A DNA stretch of 64,000 nt, from assembly GCF_040239565.1 (NCBI RefSeq), contig NZ_JBEHWS010000007.1:62001-126000 (forward strand), in the 5' to 3' direction. Numbering within the stretch: position 1 is the stretch's first letter; the number at the start of each line of letters is the position of its first letter. The notes beneath the pieces were generated by a model, which was not told the origin of the DNA, ran no database searches, and saw only the letters and a list, made by a program, of their open reading frames with translations. The translations under genes and the position numbers were made by a program. This document shows, piece by piece, positions 1 to 8,054 of the stretch. Source of the stretch: Fulvimarina sp040239565 (GTDB taxonomy: Bacteria > Pseudomonadota > Alphaproteobacteria > Rhizobiales > Rhizobiaceae).

Positions 1-649
1 CGAGATCCCAATGGCTCATCATGGAAAGCGTGCCGGCGACATGGTGGCGGTCCTGGAAGAGGCGGGCATAGAGCGCCTTGCCTTCCGGGGTGAGGGCCGA
101 GCCCGTGCCGTCGAGAAGGCCGGAGACGGCGCTCTCGCTTTTGGCGCGATAGGCGAAGATTCGCGGAACGATGGGGTTGCGGTAGACGACCTTCGCGATC
201 TTCGGAAAGAGGCGTCCGGCAAGGCCCGGAAAGGGCAGGAGCGCGCCGTTGAGGGAGACGACAAGGTTCGGCGAAACGCGGCCGTCGAGAGCCATTTCAA
301 TGGCGATGACGGCGCCGGCCGAATGGCCGACGACGATCTCCGGCGCGGCGTCGAGCTTTTTGAGAAGCTCGCCGTGCATCGCCGCCATCGTCTGGAGGGT
401 GAGCGAGCGGGCGGGCCGATCGGTGAAGCCGAGGCCGGGGCAATCGGCCATGATGACGCGGTGGGTGCGGGCGAGGATGGGCGCGAGATCGCGGAAGGAG
501 TGCGTGGATGCGCCCGTGCCGTGGATGAGGAGGATGTCCGGTCCTTCGCCCAGAATCTGGACATGCCAGTCGATGCCGGCGGCCGAGACCGAGCGGCTGT
601 GCCTGACGAGCGGCCAGTCGGCCGGCGGGCGTCCGCTCCTTGGGGCCAT
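1..649 (-). CDS. bchO: BchO, magnesium-chelatase accessory alpha/beta hydrolase (3' end cut by window edge)
   Basis: The minus-strand frame opening with ATG at 649-647 runs off the left edge, so the C-terminus is missing (about 216 residues are visible). The translation shows an alpha/beta-hydrolase fold: an oxyanion-hole HGTGAS motif near residue 45 and the nucleophile elbow GHSAGA near residue 108. The N-terminal segment (a DWP start, then IDWHVQ) matches BchO proteins, which accompany Mg-chelatase in bacteriochlorophyll synthesis; their exact reaction is not established. The start ATG shares one base with the TGA stop of bchD, so the two are translationally coupled. The order bchI-bchD-bchO is the usual one in purple phototrophs. 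Confidence 0.88.
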   Translation of the reverse strand, partial: MAPRSGRPPADWPLVRHSRSVSAAGIDWHVQILGEGPDILLIHGTGASTHSFRDLAPILARTHRVIMADCPGLGFTDRPARSLTLQTMAAMHGELLKKLDAAPEIVVGHSAGAVIAIEMALDGRVSPNLVVSLNGALLPFPGLAGRLFPKIAKVVYRNPIVPRIFAYRAKSESAVSGLLDGTGSALTPEGKALYARLFQDRHHVAGTLSMMSHWDL

Positions 650-2418
650 CAGCGCGCCGCCTTGGTGGCATCGGCGGCAACGGCATCGGCAAGATGGGCG
701 GCCTCGCCGTTGGGGAGGGCGAGATAGCGCCCGCCAAGCCGGTCCGCGAGGTCGCGGGCGGCTGCCCCCGGCCGCAGGGAAAAATCGATGACCAAACTGG
801 CGAAGCCCTCGCCACGCAGGCGGCCCGCCTCGGCTTCGACGTCCGCTTTCGCTTTCGTGCGACCGGCCATGCCGTCGAGCCCGATATTGGCCTTGCCGTC
901 GGTAAGGAGGACGATGAGCGGCGTGCGATCCTGATTCTGGGACTGGCGGGCGAGCTCGGCGGCGAGCGCGATGCCCGAGGCGAGCGGTGTGCCGCCGCCT
1001 GCCGTCAGCCCGGCAAGTGCGCGTCTGGCGCGGGTGAGGGACTTGGTCTCGGGCAGAAGGGTTTCGGCGGAGGTGCCGCGAAAGGCGACCATCGCCACCC
1101 GGTCCCGGCGGCGATAGCATTCGGCGAGGATGCGCTCGACCGCGCCCTTGGCTTCGGAAAGCCGGGCGAGGGCCGCCGAGCCGGAGGCGTCGACGGCGAA
1201 GATGGTCGCGGTTTCGCGCTTGGTCTGGAGGCGGCGGATGCGGATATCGCTCGGCGTGAGGATGACGGGCCGGTCTGCGAGGCGGGCGAAGCGCTGGCGG
1301 CGGAAGCGCTGCCAAGGGAGGGCGGCCGTCAGCGTGCCGGATATGTCGAGTGGGCCGAGGCGCGGATCGCCAGCCCGGCTGCCGAGAGGGCGGCCGCGTA
1401 AGCCGCCGGATTTCGCGGCGGCACCCTTGCGCGCGGTCTTGCCGGCGATCTGCCGGTTGGCGATCATGGCAGCAAGCTGTTTCAGGAGATCGAGCGGGAT
1501 AGCGACGTCTTCGGAGCGGATGTCCGTCGCCTGATCGGGGTCGCCGGTGGCTTTGCTGTCGTCGTCGGGGGCATCGGGCGGGGTGGCTGTGTAGTCCTCG
1601 TCCTCCGGCGGCGCGTCGTCGTTCGAGGCTTCCGGAGGGCGGTCCGGCTCCTCTGGCTGGTCGTCCGGTGCGACCTGCGGTTCTTCGAATGATGGGGCCT
1701 GGCGCGCGCGGGGCGCGAGGACGAGGCGGCAGGCGAGGAGGATGTCGTCGTCGCCGACCTCGGTGCGTCCGGAGATCGCGGCGGATGCGCGGGCGGCGGC
1801 GAGCGCATGGAGCGGCGCGCGGAGGCTCGGAATGCCGAAGGCGGCGGCCGCCTCGCAAAGGGTGGCGATCGCGGTTTCGGGGACGGTGATGGCGCGGGTG
1901 TCTAGGCGGGTCTCTGTGCCTGCTTCAAGGGTGAGATCGAGCCCGGCATCCGCATCTTCGCAAGCTGCGAGATCGAGCCAGAGACCGATACGCTCGGAAA
2001 GGGCGTCGGGCAGGCTCTCTTCTCCTAAGCCTTCGTCGAGGGCGATCACGGGATGACCGTCGCCGAGTTCGGCGATGAGATGAGCGGCTTCCATTGCCCC
2101 GTAGCGGTCGGTTCCGGGCAGGATGAGCGCGCATGCGCCTATAGCATCGTCGTTTGGTGCATCGGACGAGTCTTGCGCCGGTCCAGCCAAAGCGGCGATC
2201 GGGAAGCGTTTAGCCGCGAAGGTGCGCACGTCGCGATGAGCGAGTCGGCGGGCCTCTGCCCATGGCGCTGAGCGGCAAAGTTCGGTCATGAAGCGGTCGC
2301 GGAGCGGGCCGGGTTGGGCGCGCAGGACGAGGCCGATTTCAGGCGCGGCGCTGAGGATCGCCATCGCGGTTCGGGCGAGGGGGGAGAGGCGGAGCCGATC
2401 CTCGAAACGTGTCTCCAT
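649..2418 (-). CDS. bchD: Magnesium chelatase subunit D
   Basis: This is the 589-residue D subunit of the Mg-chelatase that inserts Mg2+ into protoporphyrin IX, the first committed step of bacteriochlorophyll synthesis. The N-terminal third is a degenerate AAA+ module without a clear Walker A. The middle is a Pro/Asp/Glu-rich linker (about residues 235-300). The C-terminal half is a von Willebrand A domain with the MIDAS motif DASGS near residue 400 and a second conserved stretch LLTDGKANIG. Length and domain order fit the family. The ATG shares one base with the stop of bchI, and the stop overlaps the start of bchO, so the three genes form one coupled unit. Confidence 0.95.
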   Translation of the reverse strand: METRFEDRLRLSPLARTAMAILSAAPEIGLVLRAQPGPLRDRFMTELCRSAPWAEARRLAHRDVRTFAAKRFPIAALAGPAQDSSDAPNDDAIGACALILPGTDRYGAMEAAHLIAELGDGHPVIALDEGLGEESLPDALSERIGLWLDLAACEDADAGLDLTLEAGTETRLDTRAITVPETAIATLCEAAAAFGIPSLRAPLHALAAARASAAISGRTEVGDDDILLACRLVLAPRARQAPSFEEPQVAPDDQPEEPDRPPEASNDDAPPEDEDYTATPPDAPDDDSKATGDPDQATDIRSEDVAIPLDLLKQLAAMIANRQIAGKTARKGAAAKSGGLRGRPLGSRAGDPRLGPLDISGTLTAALPWQRFRRQRFARLADRPVILTPSDIRIRRLQTKRETATIFAVDASGSAALARLSEAKGAVERILAECYRRRDRVAMVAFRGTSAETLLPETKSLTRARRALAGLTAGGGTPLASGIALAAELARQSQNQDRTPLIVLLTDGKANIGLDGMAGRTKAKADVEAEAGRLRGEGFASLVIDFSLRPGAAARDLADRLGGRYLALPNGEAAHLADAVAADATKAAR

Positions 2419-3443
2419 CAGGCGGCGTCGAGCTCGGCGAGAGCCCGTTCGATGCGCGCTTCGGAGCCGGAATCCTCCAGCGGATTACGGCGCAGGCGAT
2501 GGGCGAGCGCGTAGGGCGCGAGCTCGGCGAGATGGGCGAAGGCGACCTCGCTCTCGCCCTTCAGGCTGGCCAGCGCACGGGCGGCGCGGACCAGCGTCAG
2601 CTCGGCGCGCAGGCCGTCGGTCTGGAGGGAGATGCAGAGCTGGGCGGCCTGTTCGAGAATGCGGTCGGAGACCTCCACCTGATCGAGCCGCGCGCGAGCA
2701 GCCTCAAGGGTCTCGCGCAGGGCGCTTTCTGCTTCGGTCGTTTCGGCGAGGAAGGCCGCCGGATCGCGTTCGAAGCGGTCTCGAGCCTTTACGACGGCGA
2801 TACGGGTCGGGACGTCCTGCGGGGTCGTGACCGTAACGGAGAGGCCGAAGCGATCGAGGAGTTGGGGGCGGAGTTCGCCTTCCTCCGGGTTGCCGCTGCC
2901 GATGAGGACGAACTGCGCCGGATGGCGCACGCTGAGGCCCTCGCGCTCGACGACGTTCTCGCCGGAGGCCGCGACATCGAGGAGGAGATCGACGAGGTGG
3001 TCCTCGAGGAGATTGATCTCGTCGATATAGAGAAAGCCGCGATTGGCCTTGGCGAGGAGGCCCGGCTCGAAGCGGCGCTCGCCGGTGAGGAGCGCGTGTT
3101 CGAGATCGAGACCGCCTACGATGCGGTCTTCGGATGAGCCGAGCGGCAGGTCGACGACCGGCACGGGCACTTCGATGCGGTCCGGCGTTTCGCCGGTATT
3201 GAGTTTTGCCCTGCAGTCAGAGCAAAGGCGCGATTCCTTCGTTGGGTCGCAGCGATAGGCGCAGGCATTGGCGTCGAGCTTGGGAAGGACGGCGGCGAGG
3301 CCCCTCACAGCCGTCGATTTGCCCGTCCCGCGATCGCCGAAGGCCAGCACCCCGCCGATCGCCGGATCCACGGCGGCGAGTTTCAGCGCCGTGGTGAGCT
3401 CGTTTTGACCGACGATTGCGGTGAAGGGGAAATGCCGTTTCAT
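2418..3443 (-). CDS. bchI: Magnesium chelatase ATPase subunit I
   Basis: This is the AAA+ ATPase of Mg-chelatase, which forms the ring that drives Mg insertion together with BchD and BchH. It opens with FPFTAIVGQ, has Walker A GDRGTGKST near residue 38, Walker B FLYIDEINLL, and the sensor region IGSGNPEEGELRPQLLDRFG. I chose ATG at 3443 (341 residues), directly before the conserved FPFTAIVGQ start. An upstream in-frame TTG at 3479 would add 12 residues without family support. It heads the bchIDO unit and is divergent from the helicase gene. I found no clear TGT-N12-ACA (PpsR) site in the 90-base gap. Confidence 0.95.
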   Translation of the reverse strand: MKRHFPFTAIVGQNELTTALKLAAVDPAIGGVLAFGDRGTGKSTAVRGLAAVLPKLDANACAYRCDPTKESRLCSDCRAKLNTGETPDRIEVPVPVVDLPLGSSEDRIVGGLDLEHALLTGERRFEPGLLAKANRGFLYIDEINLLEDHLVDLLLDVAASGENVVEREGLSVRHPAQFVLIGSGNPEEGELRPQLLDRFGLSVTVTTPQDVPTRIAVVKARDRFERDPAAFLAETTEAESALRETLEAARARLDQVEVSDRILEQAAQLCISLQTDGLRAELTLVRAARALASLKGESEVAFAHLAELAPYALAHRLRRNPLEDSGSEARIERALAELDAA

Positions 3444-3533
3444 GACCTGAGACGATACGCGATGGGGCACTGGCGTCAAACGGGAAATATCGGGGCGGTT
3501 TCAAAAGCCTGTCCGGCGTTGCGCCTTGCGGGT

Positions 3534-4715
3534 ATGGTCGTTATTCCGGAAAGCGAACGAAACGAGAATCGGTCGGGCGGCTTTTCCGTGGAATTTTCAC
3601 CTCAGCAGGATGCGGCCCTCAAGGCGGTCGCCGACTGGCTGGAGAACGGCGACAGCCCTGTTTTCCGCCTCTTCGGCTATGCGGGCACCGGCAAGACGAC
3701 ACTGGCGCGGCACTTCGCGGAAGGCGTCGACGGCGCGGTGCAGTTCGCGGCCTTCACGGGAAAGGCCGCTCAGGTGCTGCGCTCCAAGGGTGCGAAGAGC
3801 GCGCGGACGATCCACTCGCTGATTTATCGACCCAAAGGCGAGGAGCAGGTGGAGGACGAGGAGACGGGGACCGCCCGAGTCTCGCCAACCTTCTCGCTGA
3901 ACCGGCAGAGCCCGGTCGCGAAAGCAAAGCTCGTCGTCATCGACGAATGCTCGATGGTGGACGAGGCGCTGGGGCAGGATCTCATGTCCTTCGGCACGCC
4001 CATTCTGGTGCTGGGCGATCCCGGCCAGCTGCCGCCGGTCTCGGGCGGGGGCTTCTTCACCGATGCCGAGCCGGACTTCCTGTTGACCGATATTCACCGT
4101 CAGGCCCGCGACAATCCGATCGTCAAGCTCGCGCTCGATGTCCGCGAGGGCAAGGAGATCATGCACGGCGACTACGGAACCGTGCAGGTGATCGGCAAGC
4201 GCGACGTGGAGCAAGCGAAGGTTCTGGCGGCCGATCAGGTGCTCGTCGGCACCAACAAGACGCGGCGGGCCTACAACCGGCGGCTTCGCGAGCTGAAGGG
4301 CTTCACCGACCAATTGCCGCAGGTGGGCGACAAGCTGGTTTGCCTGAGGAACGATCCCCAGAAGGGGCTCCTCAACGGCTCGCTCTGGCAGGTGATGACG
4401 GCGTCGAAAGAATCCGTAAAGCCCGGGATCAATCTGATCGTGAAGCCGGACGACGACGACATCGACAAGGGTGCGGCGAAGATACGGCTCCTGAAGGCTG
4501 CCTTCGAAGATGCCGAAGCCGATATCCCTTGGGCGACGAAGAAGCGATTCGACGACTTCGATTACGGGTATGCGCTGACGGTCCACAAGGCGCAGGGCTC
4601 GCAATGGGACGACGTGATGCTGTTCGACGAGGGCTGGGCGTTCCGCGAGACGCGCGAACGCTGGCTCTATACGGCGATAACGCGGGCTGCGAAGACGCTG
4701 ACGATCGTGCGCTGA
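3534..4715 (+). CDS. RecD-like superfamily 1B DNA helicase
   Basis: A 393-residue ATP-dependent DNA helicase of the RecD/Dda type. Walker A is GYAGTGKTT near residue 47. Motif Ia lies in FAAFTGKAA, Walker B is VVIDECSMV, motif III lies in LGDPGQLPPV, and the UvrD_C2 motif is ALTVHKAQGSQWDDV near the C-terminus, followed by YTAITRA. The short N-terminus resembles the small AAA/UvrD_C2 helicases of alphaproteobacteria rather than full RecD with its beta-barrel. ATG at 3534 is the first good start before conserved sequence. It is divergent from bchI; a role in phototrophy is not implied. The cellular role is unknown, probably DNA repair or replication. Confidence 0.85.
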   Translation: MVVIPESERNENRSGGFSVEFSPQQDAALKAVADWLENGDSPVFRLFGYAGTGKTTLARHFAEGVDGAVQFAAFTGKAAQVLRSKGAKSARTIHSLIYRPKGEEQVEDEETGTARVSPTFSLNRQSPVAKAKLVVIDECSMVDEALGQDLMSFGTPILVLGDPGQLPPVSGGGFFTDAEPDFLLTDIHRQARDNPIVKLALDVREGKEIMHGDYGTVQVIGKRDVEQAKVLAADQVLVGTNKTRRAYNRRLRELKGFTDQLPQVGDKLVCLRNDPQKGLLNGSLWQVMTASKESVKPGINLIVKPDDDDIDKGAAKIRLLKAAFEDAEADIPWATKKRFDDFDYGYALTVHKAQGSQWDDVMLFDEGWAFRETRERWLYTAITRAAKTLTIVR

Positions 4716-4721
4716 GGGCTC

Positions 4722-5150
4722 TTACGCGAGAGCCGGCATCCTGGTCTTCGCGATGGTGGCGATTGCCATGCCAATCAGCATCGCCGGCAGGAAGACGAGC
4801 GTGCCGGGCTCTGCGAGCGCGAGCGCCGTCCAGGCGGGACCGGGACAGAAGCCGCCGATCCCCCAGCCAATGCCGAAGAGAGCCGCGCCGGTAAGGAGCG
4901 GCGCGTCGATATCGTTGCGCGTCGGGACCTGGAAATCGGCCAGGATCAGCGGCGCCTTGCGCTTCCAGACCAGACGATAGCCGATGAAAGTCGTCACCGC
5001 CGCGCCGCCCATGACGAAGGCGAGCGAGGGATCGAAGGTGCCGAAGACGTCGAGGAAGTTGAGAACCTTGGCCGGATTGGACATCCCGGCGAGGATGAGG
5101 CCGAGGCCGAAGAGGAGGCCGGAGGCGAAGCCGAGAACGAGACGCATCAT
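4722..5150 (-). CDS. YeeE/YedE family (DUF6691, PmpB-like) membrane protein
   Basis: A 142-residue protein with four predicted hydrophobic helices. It carries the signature GFCPGPAW near residue 103 and an N-terminal LxFGLGLILAGMSNPAKV segment, typical of the smaller half of split YeeE/YedE transporters. Family members are proposed to move sulfur species such as thiosulfate across the inner membrane, using conserved cysteines. It ends six bases from the helicase stop (convergent) and is the second gene of a two-gene unit with the protein at 5160-5594, nine bases apart. The substrate cannot be told from sequence, and no persulfide dioxygenase or BigR-type regulator lies adjacent. Confidence 0.85.
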   Translation of the reverse strand: MMRLVLGFASGLLFGLGLILAGMSNPAKVLNFLDVFGTFDPSLAFVMGGAAVTTFIGYRLVWKRKAPLILADFQVPTRNDIDAPLLTGAALFGIGWGIGGFCPGPAWTALALAEPGTLVFLPAMLIGMAIATIAKTRMPALA

Positions 5151-5159
5151 GGTTTCTCC

Positions 5160-5594
5160 TCAGACAGCGTGGCGCAGGATAAAAACGGTGACGCCGGCAA
5201 AGGCCATGAACGTGACGACGGCAACGAGCGAGCGGGCGGAGAGGCGGGCGAGGCCGCAGACGCCGTGGCCGCTGGTGCAGCCAGAGCCGAGTACCGTGCC
5301 GGCGCCGACAAGGAGGCCGGCGAGCGCCATCATGGACAGATTGTCTGGGACCGTCTGCCTGATCGATTCGCCGGTGAAGAGGAGAACAAAGATCGGCGCG
5401 GCGAGGAGGCCGAGGACGAAGGCGAGGCGCCAGTCCCAGTCGTCGCGACGGGCGGGCAGGGCGCCGGTCGTGATGCCTGAAATGCCTGCGATCCGCCCAA
5501 AGAGGGCCATGACCATGACGGCGGAAAAGCCGATGAGAATACCACCGAGCGTCGAGGCCAGCGGCGTGAACGCGGTGATGGTATCGAGAGGCAT
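5160..5594 (-). CDS. YeeE/YedE family (PmpA-like) membrane protein
   Basis: A 144-residue integral membrane protein with about four helices and the family hallmark GSGCTSGHGVCGL near residue 104, whose cysteines are thought to relay sulfur. Together with the downstream 142-residue partner it makes a split two-subunit sulfur-compound transporter. The start ATG at 5594 is followed directly by hydrophobic sequence, as in relatives. It is the first gene of the two-gene unit. Confidence 0.87.
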   Translation of the reverse strand: MPLDTITAFTPLASTLGGILIGFSAVMVMALFGRIAGISGITTGALPARRDDWDWRLAFVLGLLAAPIFVLLFTGESIRQTVPDNLSMMALAGLLVGAGTVLGSGCTSGHGVCGLARLSARSLVAVVTFMAFAGVTVFILRHAV

Positions 5595-5681
5595 GGCGGT
5601 ATCCGATCGAGCGCTTGCGGGCTTGCCTTCAGATACGCAAACAAGCGCCGATCACCAAGTCTGCCAAGGTGCGACTTCCGG

Positions 5682-6587
5682 TCAATTCCGGGTGCCGGTC
5701 CGCCGGTTCTGATTGTCGCTTCGGCGCCCGAATTCCGAGCGGCGCGGTGCCGTCGAACGGATCGGGGTGAGAAGATCGGCCGAATTGGGCTGAAGGCTGG
5801 GGCTCGGCAAGGACGGCTTCGCCTCCTTGCCGAAATGGGCTGCCGCCGCATCCGGCGTGAGGCGGTTGTAGTGGTTCTTGGCGATGGCGAAGACGACCAT
5901 GTCGGAGGCGACGGTCTGATCGACGAACATCAGGACGGTCATTGCGTCCGAGGTGGGAAGGTCCAACGCTTTCAGCGCCAGCGACAAATCAGGCAGGTTG
6001 TCCGGGTCAAGAAGGGCTTCGGCTTCAGGTGGGGTGAGCGCAAGATGCTCCGCAAGGTGATCGCGAAGGGCATCGCGATCCCGGCTCTGGGCGATCTGGA
6101 TGATCGGCTCTGGTGCCGGTTTTGGGGCGGCGGGACGGGCTATGAGAGCGCGGAGCGTCGTTCGGGCATCGGCAGCTGATTTGGCCGTGTTGCTTGGGTC
6201 GACCGCTGGCGATCGACGGTCGGCGAGCGTCCGCATGTCGGACATAGAGACCGGGGACGAGACCTTTTCGCTTGCGGCGGCTTCGTGCTTCTCGTCGAAG
6301 GACGACGTCTGTTTGGAAAGGGCATCGGCCAATCCGCCGACCAGATCCGAAATTGCGTCGGGAACCGTATGATGAGCCGCGAGGCGGTTGGCGATGTGCG
6401 CACGGGTATCGCTTGCGAGATGGGACCATAGTGGTTCCAGAAGCTGGGCGAAGGCATCGCACTGGCGAGAGGATGGAGACGGGATCGCGAGGAAGTTGAG
6501 GCTCGCCGCCATCGCGATGGCGTCGTAGCCTTTCGCCGAACCGCCCTTTTCAAGGGACCGGTAAAGGTCTGGCAGTTGGCTCCGCAT
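5682..6587 (-). CDS. Hypothetical alphaproteobacterial protein, possibly DUF2336-like
   Basis: A 301-residue soluble protein with no signal peptide or membrane segment. Two helical, Ala/Leu-rich parts (about residues 20-90 and 165-255) flank a disordered Ser/Lys/Pro-rich linker, and the tail is basic and rich in Ser/Pro/Arg. The helical repeats (HIANRLAAHHTVPDAI, LADALSKQ) recall DUF2336 proteins, but I cannot confirm this without a profile search. It stands alone: 87 bases upstream of the YeeE pair, with a 218-base AT-rich gap before the next gene. Its promoter region holds three closely spaced TTAA elements, including a TTAACCAT on its coding strand, so CtrA control is possible. Confidence 0.6.
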   Translation of the reverse strand: MRSQLPDLYRSLEKGGSAKGYDAIAMAASLNFLAIPSPSSRQCDAFAQLLEPLWSHLASDTRAHIANRLAAHHTVPDAISDLVGGLADALSKQTSSFDEKHEAAASEKVSSPVSMSDMRTLADRRSPAVDPSNTAKSAADARTTLRALIARPAAPKPAPEPIIQIAQSRDRDALRDHLAEHLALTPPEAEALLDPDNLPDLSLALKALDLPTSDAMTVLMFVDQTVASDMVVFAIAKNHYNRLTPDAAAAHFGKEAKPSLPSPSLQPNSADLLTPIRSTAPRRSEFGRRSDNQNRRTGTRN

Positions 6588-6656
6588 CCGATGCTCCGAT
6601 GGTTTCCCGAAGGTTTCGATGAAGTTGAGAATGCCGTAAGAAGTCTTGCCGCGCCG

Positions 6657-6685
6657 TTAAATGGCATGGTTAACGCGATGATTAA
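6657..6685 (-). promoter_or_regulatory. Candidate CtrA-type binding cluster upstream of the 5682-6587 gene
   Basis: Three TTAA boxes lie at 6657-6660, 6670-6673 and 6682-6685, spaced N9 and N8. The middle one is part of TTAACCAT read on the minus strand (6673 to 6666), the form of the CtrA half-site. They lie 70-98 bases upstream of the start at 6587, in an AT-rich gap unlike the surrounding DNA. The spacing is not the ideal TTAA-N7-TTAA. Confidence 0.4.
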
Positions 6686-6805
6686 ATTTTTATCGATTTT
6701 GCGCGAAAGCCAGGGAACGCGGAGTGTTGCGCCGAGGGTACGGTGCGCGCGGGCCTGGGTGCCCAATCTGGAAACGGGCGCCCCACGCCTAAGCGATTTG
6801 GACGC

Positions 6806-7432
6806 TTAGCTGTCGCGGTCCGGGCCGGACGCTGCGGCTGTGGGCCGAATATCGATCGGCAGGCAGGCAAGCGTCCGCAAGAAGCTGTCAGCGGCCGCGC
6901 GCTTGCTCTCTTCGTCGATCAGAACCCGAACCGTGACATAGCCACGCGGGACATCGACGATGACGGGAAGGGCCGGGCTGTCTTCGAGGAGAGTGGTCGT
7001 GCGCACTTCCTCGATCTGCTGGGCGGAGCCGACAACGAGATTGACGATGCCGTCGATCGCGGCGCGATCGTTGATGGAATAGATATTGCCGCCCTGACTG
7101 TCATAGATCGAGGCGGACCAGAAGTTTTCGATCGTGCCGTTGGCCGTGATCTCGACGGGCCCCTCGCCGAGTTCGAAGCGGCAACTCGCGACGATGAAGG
7201 CGGGATCGGCGAAGGCGAAACGCTCGCGGGGCGTTTCGGTCGAAGATTCCTGAGCCGGCGAAGACGTGTCGCGTAGGGGCGCGATGCGCACGACCTCGAA
7301 ATAGTCGCCGAGCGAGGAGAGGCGGCTCCAGGCGCTGTTATCGGATACGCGCGGAATCATGAAGACGATCGCGATGTGGACGAGGCCGGCCCCCACAAGG
7401 CCGATGAGGAGAGCCAGAACAAACCTACCCAT
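6806..7432 (-). CDS. DUF1254 domain protein, membrane-anchored
   Basis: A 208-residue protein with one N-terminal transmembrane helix (about residues 3-25) and an extracytoplasmic DUF1254 domain, recognisable by ENFWSASIYDSQGGNIYSIND and the later VPRGYVTVRVLIDEES. In larger family members DUF1254 and DUF1214 are fused; here they are two small proteins. The function is not known. It overlaps the end of the upstream DUF1214 gene by eight bases, so the pair is co-translated. Confidence 0.8.
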   Translation of the reverse strand: MGRFVLALLIGLVGAGLVHIAIVFMIPRVSDNSAWSRLSSLGDYFEVVRIAPLRDTSSPAQESSTETPRERFAFADPAFIVASCRFELGEGPVEITANGTIENFWSASIYDSQGGNIYSINDRAAIDGIVNLVVGSAQQIEEVRTTTLLEDSPALPVIVDVPRGYVTVRVLIDEESKRAAADSFLRTLACLPIDIRPTAAASGPDRDS

Positions 7433-8012
7433 CGTCGCGGCATCCTTCGCGCTGGATCGATGGCATTGCGAGACCGGCCGCGCCCGTGATCGCGCTTGCC
7501 GGTGTATCGTAGAGCGCGAATGTCAGGCGAAAGGAACCGGTCTGGTTTGTTGCAAGCCAGTTGCCCGAGCGCGGCTCAGGGCCGACAGCGATCTCGAAAC
7601 TGTTATCCTCTTTACGGAGCAGCGAATTGGAGGTGAGCCATCCGGGTCGTCCAGTTTGCGGGAGATCCACCCGACCGGCATCGGAATGCGCCGAAAGAGT
7701 AAAGAAGCGGGCGGCGGGCGTTCCGCCCTTGAGCTGATAGGAACATTCGAGGCGTAACCGACGCCCTTCGTCGTCATCCTCGGCCTGGAAGACGATGCCT
7801 TCGCCGCCGCCGAGCGTCAGCTGTGCGAGTTTTGCAAGGCGCGCCTTGGCGTAGGGGTCGGCAGAGCGGGTGCCGACGAGCGGGCTTGCCGTCCAGGGGC
7901 CGAGCTCGACCGAGTCGAAATTTGTGCCGCCGTCGATCGCGAGCTTGGCCGTCCAGCCGCCGAGACCAAGCGCGATCGCGATCGCCAGAAGTGAAGCTAG
8001 GAGAAAACGCAT
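7425..8012 (-). CDS. DUF1214 domain protein, membrane-anchored or secreted
   Basis: A 195-residue protein with an N-terminal hydrophobic segment (LLASLLAIAIALGLGGW) acting as signal or anchor. It is followed by a DUF1214 domain: a conserved LGPWTASPLVG near residue 40, ECSYQLKG in the middle, and the GNWLATNQTGSFRLTFALYD block near residue 150. It is the first gene of the two-gene pair with the DUF1254 protein. Such pairs are common in rhizobial genomes and are of unknown function, probably periplasmic. Confidence 0.82.
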   Translation of the reverse strand: MRFLLASLLAIAIALGLGGWTAKLAIDGGTNFDSVELGPWTASPLVGTRSADPYAKARLAKLAQLTLGGGEGIVFQAEDDDEGRRLRLECSYQLKGGTPAARFFTLSAHSDAGRVDLPQTGRPGWLTSNSLLRKEDNSFEIAVGPEPRSGNWLATNQTGSFRLTFALYDTPASAITGAAGLAMPSIQREGCRDDG

Positions 8013-8054
8013 GACGGCTTCTAATCGATCTCGGCTCGGGCTCGCAGTTCCGAT

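Noticed and set aside
640..1401. Long plus-strand frame opposite bchD
   Set aside because: Antisense shadow of bchD in high-GC DNA; no family features and the minus-strand gene is certain.
3444..3533. PpsR/CrtJ site (TGT-N12-ACA) upstream of bchI
   Set aside because: I could not find a match with correct spacing in the gap.
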